54,388 nucleotides of DNA from DAOVQB01 sp023128935 (GCA_030628905.1 DAOVQB010000009.1:1-54388); one strand, 5' to 3'; positions 41,575 through 52,098 are shown, counted from the first letter of the stretch. Translations and numbers: made by a program. The notes: generated from the letters alone by a model not told the origin.

Positions 41575-42666
41575 TCAGCGGTTCATCTTCCAGAAGAGGA
41601 AGACGCCTACGACCAGGAAAATCAGGTTGCCGAGCCATGCTGCTAAAAACGGAGGCACCGTACCGGTACAGCCAAGGGCCTGGCCCGCGCGTATGAAGCC
41701 GTAATATGTGAATCCAAGTGACATGGAGATCCCAAAGCCCAGTGCCAGTGTCCCGCGAACAATGCGGAGCGACAGGCAGGCGCCTAGGAGCACCATAATG
41801 AAGTTGGCGAGCGGGAAGGCCGCCTTGAGGTGATAGTTTACCAGGTACTCTTGCACCCGCGCACCGCTTTCACGGATGCGCTGGATGTAGTCCTTGAGCT
41901 GCTGGCGGCTCATATAGAGCGGATCGTTCTTGAGATGGGCGAACTCATCAGGTTGCTCGTCGTAGCGGGAGTCGCAATAGGTGCGGAAGGCCGCCGCGAC
42001 CTCCTCGTCTCCGGAGAAGATCCTGACAAAGCCGTCTTTCATGCACCATGTGCCAGCCTCCCAGCGCGCGTTGCGGGCATCCACCCGCCTCCAGAGCTGC
42101 TGCCTAGATGCCTCGGAGCGGAAGTGCTGCACGGAGAGATCTGTCAGCACTGGCGGCTGGGGGCTGAAGGCCTGGGCCACATATACGCGCCCGCACCTGC
42201 CCATGTAGTAGATTCCACTGCGTCCTCGCGCTGCGGCGGGACGGCACTTCTTGATCTTGACCTCCATAATTTCCGTCTGGCGATCGTATGCTGCCGGCAT
42301 GACTTTCTCGGAGAGCACATACGCGGCAGCCGTAATAACCAGAGCGCAAACAAGCAGCGGGCTAGTGATCCGCAAGGGTGAGATTCCAGAGGCCTGCATC
42401 GCGGTGATCTCGTTGAACTTCCGCAACTGGCCGAGAGAGAGGATGGCGCCCAGGAGCATTGCGACAGGGAGGACCTGGACGGCGATGACCGGAATGGCGT
42501 AGATGTAGTAGAATAGGATCGCGTGGAGGGAAGCCTTGTTGTCAACGAAGGTGTCAATCTTTTCAAAGAGGTTTACGATGACATAGATGCCGATGAAGGC
42601 TATCAAGCCCAGGAGCAGGTAGAGCAAAAACCCCCGCAGCAGATATCGGTCGATGATTCTCAGCAC
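41575..42666 (-). CDS. lptG: LPS export permease, LptG-like (YjgP/YjgQ family)
   Basis: 363 residues. With LptF it forms the inner-membrane part of the LptB2FG transporter that extracts LPS. N-terminal spans include LLYLLLGLIAFIGIYVIVNLFE and QVLPVAMLLGAILSLGQLRKFNEITAMQASGISPLRI, the coupling segment shared by the family; a beta-jellyroll-like periplasmic part follows and three spans close the protein (GFGISMSLGFTYYGFI). It overlaps lptF by 7 bp. Which of the pair is F or G is by order and similarity only. Confidence 0.88.
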   Translation of the reverse strand: MLRIIDRYLLRGFLLYLLLGLIAFIGIYVIVNLFEKIDTFVDNKASLHAILFYYIYAIPVIAVQVLPVAMLLGAILSLGQLRKFNEITAMQASGISPLRITSPLLVCALVITAAAYVLSEKVMPAAYDRQTEIMEVKIKKCRPAAARGRSGIYYMGRCGRVYVAQAFSPQPPVLTDLSVQHFRSEASRQQLWRRVDARNARWEAGTWCMKDGFVRIFSGDEEVAAAFRTYCDSRYDEQPDEFAHLKNDPLYMSRQQLKDYIQRIRESGARVQEYLVNYHLKAAFPLANFIMVLLGACLSLRIVRGTLALGFGISMSLGFTYYGFIRAGQALGCTGTVPPFLAAWLGNLIFLVVGVFLFWKMNR

Positions 42667-44066
42667 CGCGATTCAGCTTCCCCGTTCAGGTTTCTGGCAC
42701 AGCTCATCTTTCGCGTCGATCGGCGGTGGAGCGAGATCTGACATGTACGCATAGTAAGCCCTAGGCCGAGCAGACCCAGGACAAGATTCGCCAGCCACAT
42801 GGCAACCCAAGGCGGGAGGTGCCGCCTATCCGCCAGCTGTTCGCCCCCCATGAGACAGAGGTAGTAGAAGAGGAAGAACCCCACACTGATAAAAGCAGCT
42901 GCCATGCCTCCCCTGCGGGCGCGGACACCCAACGGGGCTCCCAGCAGGGCAAAGACGATGCAGGCGACAGGGATTGCGAGCTTCTTCTGGATCTCCACCT
43001 CGTATTGGTTGATCTTCTTGGCCGCTGCCGTGGCCTGCCAGTAAGTAACCTTGGCTTCCTCGCCTCGCCGCCGTCGCTTGGAGGTCCAGAATGTATCGGG
43101 GAGTGCTTCCTGCGACTTGGGCTTCCATCCGAGAAGACCTACCACCCCGGCATACCACGGCGGATCCGGTGCCATGCCCGGCAGCTGCGTTACCGATGTC
43201 AGACCAATGGCCTCCAAAGCCTGCCTGCTTTTCTCGGAGTAGCGGTCTTGCTCCTCCAGGAGCCGCGCGATCTTCTGGCGCATGGCCCCGATCGGCAACT
43301 CCCTCTGCCCCCGGGATCGTTCACGGCTTTTTCTGATGGCTTGTTGCACGCCGCGGATGTTGAGCGTCTGCTTCTGAAAGGCCATCCTGCGGTAAACGGT
43401 GCCCTCCTCCCTGTCGGTCTCGTGGATCTCACCATCTACCAGGTGAAGACTGAGGATCCCCAGTGAGCGGTCGAACTCGAACCGGCCTCGCTTGGCTAGG
43501 ATGATCCGTGATGGCTCATCCTTGCGACTGAAGTCATAGATTAGGATATCCTCCACGCGGCTGGTCTTGTCATCGAGGCTCCCAATGAAGAGGTTGTAGC
43601 CCTTAAAATCATCAATGAAGACCCCTTCCTGGATCTCTGCAGTTGGCCGTGTCTTGTTGACCTCCAGCAATAAACCGGCGAAGGCATGATTCATATCTGG
43701 TAGGACGTAGTTGTTGAAGAGCATAAGGCCGACGGCGATGACGATACTGGCCCACAGAGCCGGGCGCATGGCGCGGAAGGGACTTATGCCGCTGGCCATC
43801 ATTGCCACGATCTCGCTGTCCTGCGCAAGGCGGCCGTAGGTCATCAGCATCCCGACCAGCACACCGCATGGAATCGAGAGCGCGAGCATCCATCCGAGCC
43901 CAAGGAAAAAGAGCCAGAGCACAGTGAGCAGATCGATGCCCTTGCCCAGAAACAGGTCCAGGTAATCGAAGAGGAACTCCATGGAGAGAAGAAAGGTGAC
44001 CACAAAGACGCCCAGCATAAAAGGCCCCGCGAGTTGGCGGAGGATGTATCGATCGAGCAGTGCCAT
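42660..44066 (-). CDS. lptF: LPS export permease, LptF-like (YjgP/YjgQ family)
   Basis: 468 residues, longer than the usual 360-380. Two N-terminal hairpins of membrane spans (FMLGVFVVTFLLSMEFLFDYL, WLFFLGLGWMLALSIPCGVLVGML), the coupling motif AQDSEIVAMMASGISPFRAM, a periplasmic domain enlarged by a charged helical stretch of about 100 residues (AIRKSRERSRGQRELPIGAM and beyond) and C-terminal spans. It overlaps lptG and is divergent from sprA, 225 bp away. Confidence 0.88.
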   Translation of the reverse strand: MALLDRYILRQLAGPFMLGVFVVTFLLSMEFLFDYLDLFLGKGIDLLTVLWLFFLGLGWMLALSIPCGVLVGMLMTYGRLAQDSEIVAMMASGISPFRAMRPALWASIVIAVGLMLFNNYVLPDMNHAFAGLLLEVNKTRPTAEIQEGVFIDDFKGYNLFIGSLDDKTSRVEDILIYDFSRKDEPSRIILAKRGRFEFDRSLGILSLHLVDGEIHETDREEGTVYRRMAFQKQTLNIRGVQQAIRKSRERSRGQRELPIGAMRQKIARLLEEQDRYSEKSRQALEAIGLTSVTQLPGMAPDPPWYAGVVGLLGWKPKSQEALPDTFWTSKRRRRGEEAKVTYWQATAAAKKINQYEVEIQKKLAIPVACIVFALLGAPLGVRARRGGMAAAFISVGFFLFYYLCLMGGEQLADRRHLPPWVAMWLANLVLGLLGLGLTMRTCQISLHRRSTRKMSCARNLNGEAESRC

Positions 44067-44291
44067 GGGCTTGCTCCCTCGTTTGACCCCCCTGAGGGGT
44101 CGTGCTAGGTTGTGCGGATTCCGATCTCTATAACACGCTGAGTGTTAGGAGTCTCCAATGGTTTTCCTGGCAACGTGAGATTCCTGGAGAACTCGGAAGT
44201 GATGGGCGAGTATAAACAGGCAGAGCGACTGAGGTCGACCTGTATGTCCTTGGATGAACTTGACCTGTGGGGTTGTGGGGTTATTGAGCGG

Positions 44292-47200
44292 ATGTGGAGC
44301 CGTGTCATTGGCGGAGTTGCCTTTTGTCTGATCTTGGCCCTTGTTGGAGGGTCTGTTCTCGTTTCCGCTGAGGTGAATCAGACCCCTGACACGGGGTGGT
44401 GGGGGCTCACGTCTGCAGACTCGGTTGGTGTAGATGCGGCCGTCGACTCCCTGGCTGCGGTTCCCGCCGTCTTCGACTCCCTGGCTGCGATTCCCGCTAT
44501 CGCCGACTCCCTGGTGGCGGTTTCCTCGATAGATGAACTGGCCTACGAGATTGATGTATTCGAGCCGTTACTGGTCCAGGATGATTTCGGGTTCCTGGCG
44601 GCTTGGGAAGCCCTCGTGGCCGACACCACAACGGTGCGCCCGTTGACCTTTGCTCCCCTCGACCACCCAGTTCGTAATCCGATCCTGCTGCGGATCCTGC
44701 GCCGCCAAGCATGCCGGGATTTCATGCGCACAGCCTCGGGGGTGTCGGAGGATCTCCGCGATGCCTTCTTTTACGCCTCCGACTCGATCGCGATTGCGGT
44801 CGACGCGCAGGCCGATTCGTTGGTGGATGACTTTGATACCGAGGTTGCCTCAAGTGTGTTCTTCCGGGCCTCCCTTTCCGGAGGGATGCGCTATCTTCCG
44901 GTGCGTGGGCGCGAATTCAAGCCGACCAGGGGACCTGCCAAGGACTACAGCGTCGACCTGGCGAGTGCCAGGATTGTCCGGGAGCTGTTGTATGATGGCA
45001 CGCCGGTCTACCTGCGAGTGAATGAGCCCTACGCACTATATTTGCTTCATCTCACGCGATGCACAAGTCGGCGCCTGTGGAAGCGGGAGATCAGGACATC
45101 CATGCGGGAGGTGGCCAAGGAGGTTGGAAAGCGTGGACTGACGCACCTCACGCTGCCCTTCGAGATGCCCCCGGCGGTTAAGTCGATCCTGGGCGAAGGG
45201 AAACCCAGCTTATCGGTCAGCGGCAGCGAACGGATTACCTTCGGGGGCCGCAGCCAGTGGTTTCCTGATCAGCCCACGACCGAGTTTCGCAAGAAGCAAT
45301 CGAAGTTTCCGCAGCTCGAAATGAAGCAGGACCTGACCATCCGGCTCAAAGGTTCGATTGGGGACAAGCTCGATGTGGATGTTGACCAATCGAGTCAGTC
45401 AGACGTCGCGCTCGAAAACAAGATCAAGATTCGCTATAAGGGCTACGAGGATGAAATCATCCGCCGGATCGACTTGGGCAATACAGGCCTCAGGCTTCCC
45501 GGGACCGAGTATGTGAGCTACGGAGGTTCCCACACGGGGCTCTTCGGCATTAATACCGAGGTAGCGCTGGGTCCTGTCACGGTCAACATGATTCTCAGCA
45601 AGCAGGAAGGGGAGACCGCCGAGAAGAGGGCCACCATCCGCAGCGAAACCCAGACGAAGCGCATCTACGACTACGAGTTCATCCGGGACCGCTTCTTCTT
45701 CCTGGATGATCCCACGCGGGATGCCTACCCGAGCAATGTGGATCCGCTGGCGGAGTCTTTCGTGGTGAAGATCCGGCAGGGGTCGGTGCTCCTGTGGCTG
45801 GATGACGGTGATGGCAAGACCCTGGAGGAGTTTTCCACCATCCCCGGGTTTGCCATCCGGAACCTGCGCTCAGCGACGTGGCCTGCCGCCGACACTGTCC
45901 ACACCGACACGCTCTACTTCGAGCAGTTGGAGCATGAGAAGGACTATTGGATTTACATCGATGAGCGCTTTGAAGGTGACGACACCGAAGTGCACCCCTA
46001 CATCGTGATGAACCGCTATCTGGATGAGCGATCCACACTCGCTGTGACCTACTATGACGAAGGCACTGGCGAGCAGGTGGGGGGGATCGATGTGGGTGGC
46101 GATGAATTGCTCCGCGCACAGATGATCCGCCCGAGAAATGACGATCTGGATGCCGATCTCACCAGAGGTTCCTGGGCCAACACCAACCGGCTCATGCTAA
46201 AGAACGTCTACTCGCTCCATCCCGGCGCGGCTGACTGGAGCGGGCACGGATTGCCGGAGAACGCCATCATGGAGGAGGGTTTCGAACTCTCGATCCACTA
46301 CCAGGGCACGATTGACGGAGTGGAAGACCCCGATGAGATTAAAGGCCACCGACTCATCCGTTATCTGGGACTGGACTACTTCCAGCAGACGGACACCGGA
46401 CTGGAAGAGGGCCAGGATGGCAAGGCGGACGTCCGCCCCTGGGTCGATCTGGGCAGCGGGTTGATCTACTTCCCCGACCTGCAGCCCTTCGCGCCGCAGG
46501 ACACGATCTGGGACAACCGGGACGACCCAGGTGATCTCCGGTTCTTTGACCTGCGCGGCCGGCCGGTGGGCCAGCAGTGGGATGTGCTGCCCGAGGAACA
46601 CTGGAACCGGGGGGTCTATAATCGCAAGTCCTGTGTGAAGGACCGGAGAGCGCCCGGCAGCGACAATCTCTGGGAGACTCGCTACTACATCGAGGTTGTG
46701 TATAAGACGCCTGTGACCGAGTTGCGTATTGATGCCTGGGACATCATTGAGGGTTCGGAAGTTGTGACTGCTGGCGGGCGGAAGTTGGATAAGGGACGCG
46801 AGTACACAATCGACTACCAGACCGGCTTGATCAAAATCCTGGACCGCGCGAATGTCGGTGAGGATCAGGAAATCAATGTCACCTACAAACGCGCTGGTGG
46901 GTTTGGCCAGGCCAGCAAGACCCTAGTTGGCGTGGCTGCCTTCTATCAGCCCGAGGACTCGAAGTTCAATATGTCCAGCTCGTGGCTCTACCAAAGCTGC
47001 GGGAGCCCGGATCGCCGCCCGCGATTGGGTTCAGAACCAACGCGGACCACCGTCGGCGAGATGGCTGCCAGCTACCGCACTGAATCGATGGGCCTGACAC
47101 GCATGCTGGATCGATTACCGATGCTGGAGGCCAGGCGCCCTTCGAAGATCACCGTTGACGGTGGGATTGGCGTTAGCTTCCCGAATCCGAACACACGCAA

Positions 47201-50200
47201 CGATCTTTACATCGATGACTTCGAAGGCGTGGCAGACGACACCTACATCCGGCTCAACCGGCTAGCGTGGAAGCCCTGCGGACTGCCGCTGGCCGCGCCG
47301 GGGGAGAGCGATTCCGCCAAGGCGGCCAGGAAGGCTGAGCTCTGGTGGTATACGCCGTTTCGCGGGACCAGGGAGGGTGATCTCAACCCCACGCTGGAGT
47401 ACCTGGAGGCCAAGGATCACAAGCAGGTCCTAGAACTGCAGTTTTGGCCCTATCCCTCACCCGAGGGCCTCGTGGGCGACTTCTGGGATGCGGACAGCTC
47501 CTGGGCCGGCATTGTTCAGGGACTCTCGGGCAGCTACCTGGATCTCACGCGCGCGCGTTTCCTTGATATCTGGATCAATGACTTTAAGCGTTGGGATCCA
47601 GGCGCGCCGTACCCTGCGGATCGCCGCGGGACAATGTATGTGGAACTCGGCCGCATGAGCGAGGATGCGATCTGGGCCCGGCGGCCCATTGATGGCACAA
47701 CGGGCAAGGTCACCGGTAGCCCGCACGTCCCACCCAATGGGGCGCTGGACACGGAGGACACGAACTACGATGGGGAGCTGGATCTAAGCGACAGTCGCGA
47801 TGAAGACACCGGACTTGATGGAGTACTTGGGAAGGAGGGTGGCGCCAACGATGACGGGGCCAATGACGACTACGGCTACTCCGCTGATTCAGAGCGAGAG
47901 TACTCCGAGTACCCCGAACTCTGGGAGACCTACAAGCAGATCAACGGCACCGAGGGCAACGGCAAGCTCGACACCGAAGATCTGGACGCGGACAATAGTT
48001 TCAAGCGGGTGAATTCCTACTTCCAGTTCAAGGTGGATCTAGCCGACACGAGTGTCGTCGAGACAGACGTTGCTCACGATTATGGGAACCGCGATGACGT
48101 ACGCGACATCACTGAGGACAACGGGTGGCGGCGGATCCGGATTCCGCTGAGTGATGCGTTTGTGGATGCTTGCATCAACGATCCTGATTGGACGGAGATC
48201 AAGCACTTGCGGATCTGGTTCACGGCGATGGGGGATCCTCCCCCGGGTGAGGCGCACCGGATCCAGATAGGCGGCATTGAAATCCGGTCGAACCGCTGGA
48301 TGGCCGAAGCGATTCGTGACACGTCGGGCACTGATGTGGACCCAGACGCGCTGATTGCGATGGAGGAGGATTTCTTTCCGGGCGTGGTCAGCAACAAGGA
48401 GAACGCTGACATCTACGACGCGCCCTTCGAGGTGCATCGGGATCGCGACAAAGACAATGTGCCGGAGAAGGAGCAATCCCTAACGCTGGAGGTGAGAAAC
48501 TTCCAGCCCGGACACACAGGCAGCATCTATATGCCCTTCTTGCGCGAACAGAGCTACATGGGCTATGAGTTTCTTGAACTCTGGTTGAACAGCACGATCC
48601 CGGAGCATCAGGATGCGGACTTCTACTTCCGATTGTGCAAGGATGCCAATGTTGATACTACGCATTACTACGAGTACCGCGTTCCTGTTCCGAAGAAGGC
48701 CGCAGGCAAACGCAAAGGGTCGTGGAAGCGGGTGAAGATCCGCCTGACAGATATGAGCGACCTGAAGAACAAGGTGGATGAATACAATGCCATGCATCCC
48801 TCGGATTCGACGCGGATCGATACGGCCAGTGTGCGCCTCGATGATGGCGCGCGCCTTTCCATCAAAGGTCAGCCCAATCTCACCAAGATCAAGCGGATCA
48901 CAATGGGCGTGCAGAATCCGCCCGACGCCGAGGTCATTGAGGATGCCAGCATTTGGGTGGACGAGCTGCGCCTCACCGAGGTGCATCGGGATGTGGATGT
49001 TGCCTATCGAGTCCAGGTCCGCGCGGAGCTATCCGACTTTGGCAAATTCGATCTGAGCTACAAACGCGTCGGGGCCGATTTCGCCAGCATCAGTGGCGGA
49101 GGGACCAGGCAACGCAAGGAGACCGAGACCGCGTTGAGCACGAATGCGAGCCTGCCCATTGATCGGTTGCTTCCCAGGCAGCTCGGCCTGCGCATGCCGT
49201 TCAGCTACTCCTATGACAGAAGGAAGCGCGTTCCCAAATACCGCACGAACGATGACCTGCTGGTTGGTGATGCCCCCACCGACCGGGATGTGACTGAATC
49301 GGCAAACCGGAGCATGAGTCTTTCGCTCTCTCGGAACAAGTCGCGCAGTGGCCTTCTCAAGTACACGCTGGATGCCGTTAAAGTGAGCGGCTCCCATAAG
49401 ACGTCCTACTCCGGATCGCCCCTCAGCCAGGACTCAACCCGGACTGCCAGTATGAGCGTGAACTACAACACATCGCTTGGCAGCCTTGGGGATATGCGCC
49501 TCTACCGGAACTGGAAAGTGCGCCTAACGCCCACTAATGTAGGCGCAAGCCTCAACCGGAGCCAGACAACCCGAACCCGCTATCGCCGCGAAAACGGCGA
49601 CCTAACACGCCCCTTCTTTCTCGATGATGATCGCACGACGCAATCTGGCGCCCTGAGCCTGACGACGGGTATGCGACCGATCCAGGCGGTCACCTACAAT
49701 TTCAGGCAAAACCGGAACCTCATGCTCAAGGGTACGGCCCTCTACATCGGGGGACTGAATCTGGGGACCGAGACCTCGCGGCAGGAGGATCTTAACGCCA
49801 CGCACACGCTGCGACTGCTCAGAGGGTGGTTTGAACCGCGGCTCAACTGGAAAGGTACCTTCAAGGGTACCTTCAACGAGCAGAGCAGCGGAACGGGAGG
49901 GAGTCTCAAACGATCGCATACCCTTACGAACAACAGGTCGGGCTCGATCTCAGGCGAGATTCCGTTGAGCAAGCTGCTGGGTTTACTCGGACAGATCTCG
50001 TCCCGCTCGGGGAAGGAGAAGGACGAGAAGGAAGAGGGCGAAAAGGACGATTCCCGGGAGCAGGAGCAGCCAGAAGGCACTGAGTTCAGAAATGACCGCC
50101 CCTCGGACCCCAAGAGATCGACGTCACGCCGCCCGGCCCGGGGCGGTGTTGCCAGCAGCGGATTGAGTGGAGCGGTCGCAAAGATCGTCAGGCTGACTCG

Positions 50201-51080
50201 GACCAATGGATCCTTCAGCGCCGGTGAGCAGAGCACCTATAGCCGTGTCCTTGGCAAGCCCACCATTGCCTATCAGCTGGGCCTGAGCATGGATCCAGGG
50301 GTCGTGCAACTGTCGAACGGGCGTGAATCGCGGAGCAAGAACCAGGGCTATGGCATCGATATGGATTTCAAGTTCCTGAAGACGGTCTCCGTTTCCACGA
50401 CGTTCAAGCGGTCGAAGTCCCAGTCGATGTCGAGCGGAACTCACACGGAGAATATCGAATCCCGATGGCCGGAGATGGACGTCCGGTGGGGAGATCTGGC
50501 CAAGAGGTTCAGACTGAAGCGCTTCATCCAAACCGCGAAGGCCAGCACCCGTTACTCGCGTAAAGAGAAATCTTCCAAGCAGGAGGGGGAACTCAGAAAA
50601 AGGGAGACCAATGCGCAGTGGGGTCCGCTTGTGGACCTCAATATGGGGTTCAGCAACGGGGTGTCGGTTGTCTTCCGGCTGGACTACAGCTCGTACTGCA
50701 CTGAGGACCTGAGCGGCTGGCACCGGGAGAGTAACCGGACGAATACGCGGCTCTCGCTATCTGCCAAGAAGAACTTCAAGATCACACGTGAAGTGACTAT
50801 GCCGCTGACCGGAAGCAAGCAGCGGGTAACGACCAGGCTGGATCTCGGGATGTCGCTCAAGCTTGACCGGAATCGAAATGCCACACAGGAGGAAGGTCAC
50901 AAGGAACAAGTGACGGCCGATACAAACCGGCTTGATTTCTCTGTGGACGGAAGCTACCAGTTTACTCGGAGCATAACTGGTAGGGTTGCCATCAGCTGCG
51001 GGGAGAATGCAGACAACAAGAACAAGACCAAGACTTCCCGGTATGTGGCGGTGAACCTCTCAGCGGGCTTCACTTTCTGA
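44292..51080 (+). CDS. sprA: SprA-like giant outer-membrane protein (type IX translocon family)
   Basis: About 2262 residues from ATG 44292, selected because a signal peptide follows at once (MWSRVIGGVAFCLILALVGG ... VSA|E27); in-frame starts at 44142, 44202 and 44244 exist. Near residues 300-460 are the SprA blocks SGSERITFGGRSQWFPDQPT and GSIGDKLDVDVDQSSQSDVA, then LGNTGLRLPGTEYVSYGGSHTG. Further on are repeated beta-domains, an Asp/Asn-rich, EF-hand-like region (about 1150-1240) and a long C-terminal beta-barrel half. SprA is the 36-strand pore of the Bacteroidota type IX system. A Lys/Glu-rich loop (about 1905-1960) and a DSLAA repeat near the N-terminus are local features. The length is close to Bacteroidota SprA (about 2400). 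Confidence 0.88.
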   Translation: MWSRVIGGVAFCLILALVGGSVLVSAEVNQTPDTGWWGLTSADSVGVDAAVDSLAAVPAVFDSLAAIPAIADSLVAVSSIDELAYEIDVFEPLLVQDDFGFLAAWEALVADTTTVRPLTFAPLDHPVRNPILLRILRRQACRDFMRTASGVSEDLRDAFFYASDSIAIAVDAQADSLVDDFDTEVASSVFFRASLSGGMRYLPVRGREFKPTRGPAKDYSVDLASARIVRELLYDGTPVYLRVNEPYALYLLHLTRCTSRRLWKREIRTSMREVAKEVGKRGLTHLTLPFEMPPAVKSILGEGKPSLSVSGSERITFGGRSQWFPDQPTTEFRKKQSKFPQLEMKQDLTIRLKGSIGDKLDVDVDQSSQSDVALENKIKIRYKGYEDEIIRRIDLGNTGLRLPGTEYVSYGGSHTGLFGINTEVALGPVTVNMILSKQEGETAEKRATIRSETQTKRIYDYEFIRDRFFFLDDPTRDAYPSNVDPLAESFVVKIRQGSVLLWLDDGDGKTLEEFSTIPGFAIRNLRSATWPAADTVHTDTLYFEQLEHEKDYWIYIDERFEGDDTEVHPYIVMNRYLDERSTLAVTYYDEGTGEQVGGIDVGGDELLRAQMIRPRNDDLDADLTRGSWANTNRLMLKNVYSLHPGAADWSGHGLPENAIMEEGFELSIHYQGTIDGVEDPDEIKGHRLIRYLGLDYFQQTDTGLEEGQDGKADVRPWVDLGSGLIYFPDLQPFAPQDTIWDNRDDPGDLRFFDLRGRPVGQQWDVLPEEHWNRGVYNRKSCVKDRRAPGSDNLWETRYYIEVVYKTPVTELRIDAWDIIEGSEVVTAGGRKLDKGREYTIDYQTGLIKILDRANVGEDQEINVTYKRAGGFGQASKTLVGVAAFYQPEDSKFNMSSSWLYQSCGSPDRRPRLGSEPTRTTVGEMAASYRTESMGLTRMLDRLPMLEARRPSKITVDGGIGVSFPNPNTRNDLYIDDFEGVADDTYIRLNRLAWKPCGLPLAAPGESDSAKAARKAELWWYTPFRGTREGDLNPTLEYLEAKDHKQVLELQFWPYPSPEGLVGDFWDADSSWAGIVQGLSGSYLDLTRARFLDIWINDFKRWDPGAPYPADRRGTMYVELGRMSEDAIWARRPIDGTTGKVTGSPHVPPNGALDTEDTNYDGELDLSDSRDEDTGLDGVLGKEGGANDDGANDDYGYSADSEREYSEYPELWETYKQINGTEGNGKLDTEDLDADNSFKRVNSYFQFKVDLADTSVVETDVAHDYGNRDDVRDITEDNGWRRIRIPLSDAFVDACINDPDWTEIKHLRIWFTAMGDPPPGEAHRIQIGGIEIRSNRWMAEAIRDTSGTDVDPDALIAMEEDFFPGVVSNKENADIYDAPFEVHRDRDKDNVPEKEQSLTLEVRNFQPGHTGSIYMPFLREQSYMGYEFLELWLNSTIPEHQDADFYFRLCKDANVDTTHYYEYRVPVPKKAAGKRKGSWKRVKIRLTDMSDLKNKVDEYNAMHPSDSTRIDTASVRLDDGARLSIKGQPNLTKIKRITMGVQNPPDAEVIEDASIWVDELRLTEVHRDVDVAYRVQVRAELSDFGKFDLSYKRVGADFASISGGGTRQRKETETALSTNASLPIDRLLPRQLGLRMPFSYSYDRRKRVPKYRTNDDLLVGDAPTDRDVTESANRSMSLSLSRNKSRSGLLKYTLDAVKVSGSHKTSYSGSPLSQDSTRTASMSVNYNTSLGSLGDMRLYRNWKVRLTPTNVGASLNRSQTTRTRYRRENGDLTRPFFLDDDRTTQSGALSLTTGMRPIQAVTYNFRQNRNLMLKGTALYIGGLNLGTETSRQEDLNATHTLRLLRGWFEPRLNWKGTFKGTFNEQSSGTGGSLKRSHTLTNNRSGSISGEIPLSKLLGLLGQISSRSGKEKDEKEEGEKDDSREQEQPEGTEFRNDRPSDPKRSTSRRPARGGVASSGLSGAVAKIVRLTRTNGSFSAGEQSTYSRVLGKPTIAYQLGLSMDPGVVQLSNGRESRSKNQGYGIDMDFKFLKTVSVSTTFKRSKSQSMSSGTHTENIESRWPEMDVRWGDLAKRFRLKRFIQTAKASTRYSRKEKSSKQEGELRKRETNAQWGPLVDLNMGFSNGVSVVFRLDYSSYCTEDLSGWHRESNRTNTRLSLSAKKNFKITREVTMPLTGSKQRVTTRLDLGMSLKLDRNRNATQEEGHKEQVTADTNRLDFSVDGSYQFTRSITGRVAISCGENADNKNKTKTSRYVAVNLSAGFTF
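44443..44530 (+). repeat. 30-bp in-frame tandem repeat near the sprA 5' end
   Basis: GACTCCCTGGCTGCGGTTCC-type units recur about every 30 bp, three times, and encode DSLAAVPAVF, DSLAAIPAIA and DSLVAVSSID just after the signal peptide. Confidence 0.8.
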
Positions 51081-51133
51081 TGCGCGGCGCGCGTTGCGTC
51101 GAGGATACCACCGGGGGCAGACGGGTAGAGCCA

Positions 51134-52074
51134 TGGGGATGGATGGACGACTGAATCTGTGCGCGTCGGCGGCATCCGGGATCCTGCGGGTAGCGGTCGC
51201 GGTGGTGTTCCTGCTGGCTCTGCCCCTTGGTCCATGCGCCTGGGCCTTCCCCACGGCGGCCGCCTGGGAGCACCTGATTATCCAGTGTGAGATGGGTCCC
51301 CGCAACCCCGGGTCCGAGGGCCACCGGCGCTGCGGCGCCTACATCCGCCAGGTCCTGGAGGCTGCTGGCGGTCGTGTGTCTCTCCAACGGTTCCTCCACA
51401 AAGCCCCCGGGCTTCCCAAGGCGGTTGAGCTGACGAACTTCCTGGCACGCTTCGGGCCGTTGCGGGATGGCGGATTGCTCCTGGGAGCCCACTGGGATAC
51501 CCGTCCCTGGGCGGACCAGGATCCGGACCCCCGGGTCCGGCAGGATCCGATCCTGGGTGCCAATGATGGGGCCTCCGGAGTTGCGTTGCTCCTCGCCCTG
51601 GCCGAGACCTTTCGCGAGCGCCCGCCCGAGATCCCGATCCTGATGGTCTTCTTCGATGGCGAGGACCTAGGAAGGGCCAACCACCCGGAGGAATGGTGCG
51701 CTGGCTCGCGCTACTATGCCGCGCATTTCCCAGGGCCCTTCCCGTCGGCTGGACTGATCTTTGACATGGTGGCGAGCGAGAGCATGGTGCTGACCGTGGA
51801 GGAGCAGTCCAGACAGCTGTTTCCTGAGATGGCGAAACTGATCGACCAGCTTGCGGCCGAGCTGGGATTGGTGCAGTTCCACACTGGCTCGGGACCAATG
51901 GTGCTTGACGACCACATCCCTCTGATCGAAGCAGGACTACCCACCCTGGACATTATCGATTTCCGCGATCCGGTTTGGCACACCCAGCAGGATCTGCCCC
52001 GCCACTGCTCCCGGGCGAGCCTCGAGGCGGCCGGCCGGCTGGCTGAGCGGCTTGTGCGGGGTGGTTTCTTCTAG
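51134..52074 (+). CDS. Secreted M28-family metalloenzyme, glutaminyl-peptide cyclotransferase-like
   Basis: About 313 residues from ATG 51134; upstream in-frame starts (51094) are possible. A signal peptide (LRVAVAVVFLLALPLGPCAWA) precedes an M28/glutaminyl-cyclase fold: GAHWDTRPWADQDPDP, GANDGASGVALLLALA (zinc Asp), MVFFDGEDLG (catalytic Glu and zinc ligand), WCAGSRYYA, LIFDMVAS, and LDDHIPLIEAGLPTLDIIDF. The WADQD, WC-GS and DDHIP-IDIID pattern fits bacterial glutaminyl cyclases, which turn N-terminal Gln into pyroglutamate, better than aminopeptidases. It lies 53 bp after sprA. Copy 3 of the dispersed element follows. Confidence 0.8.
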
Positions 52075-52098
52075 GCCGCGGTTTTATCAGTAGGCTCC

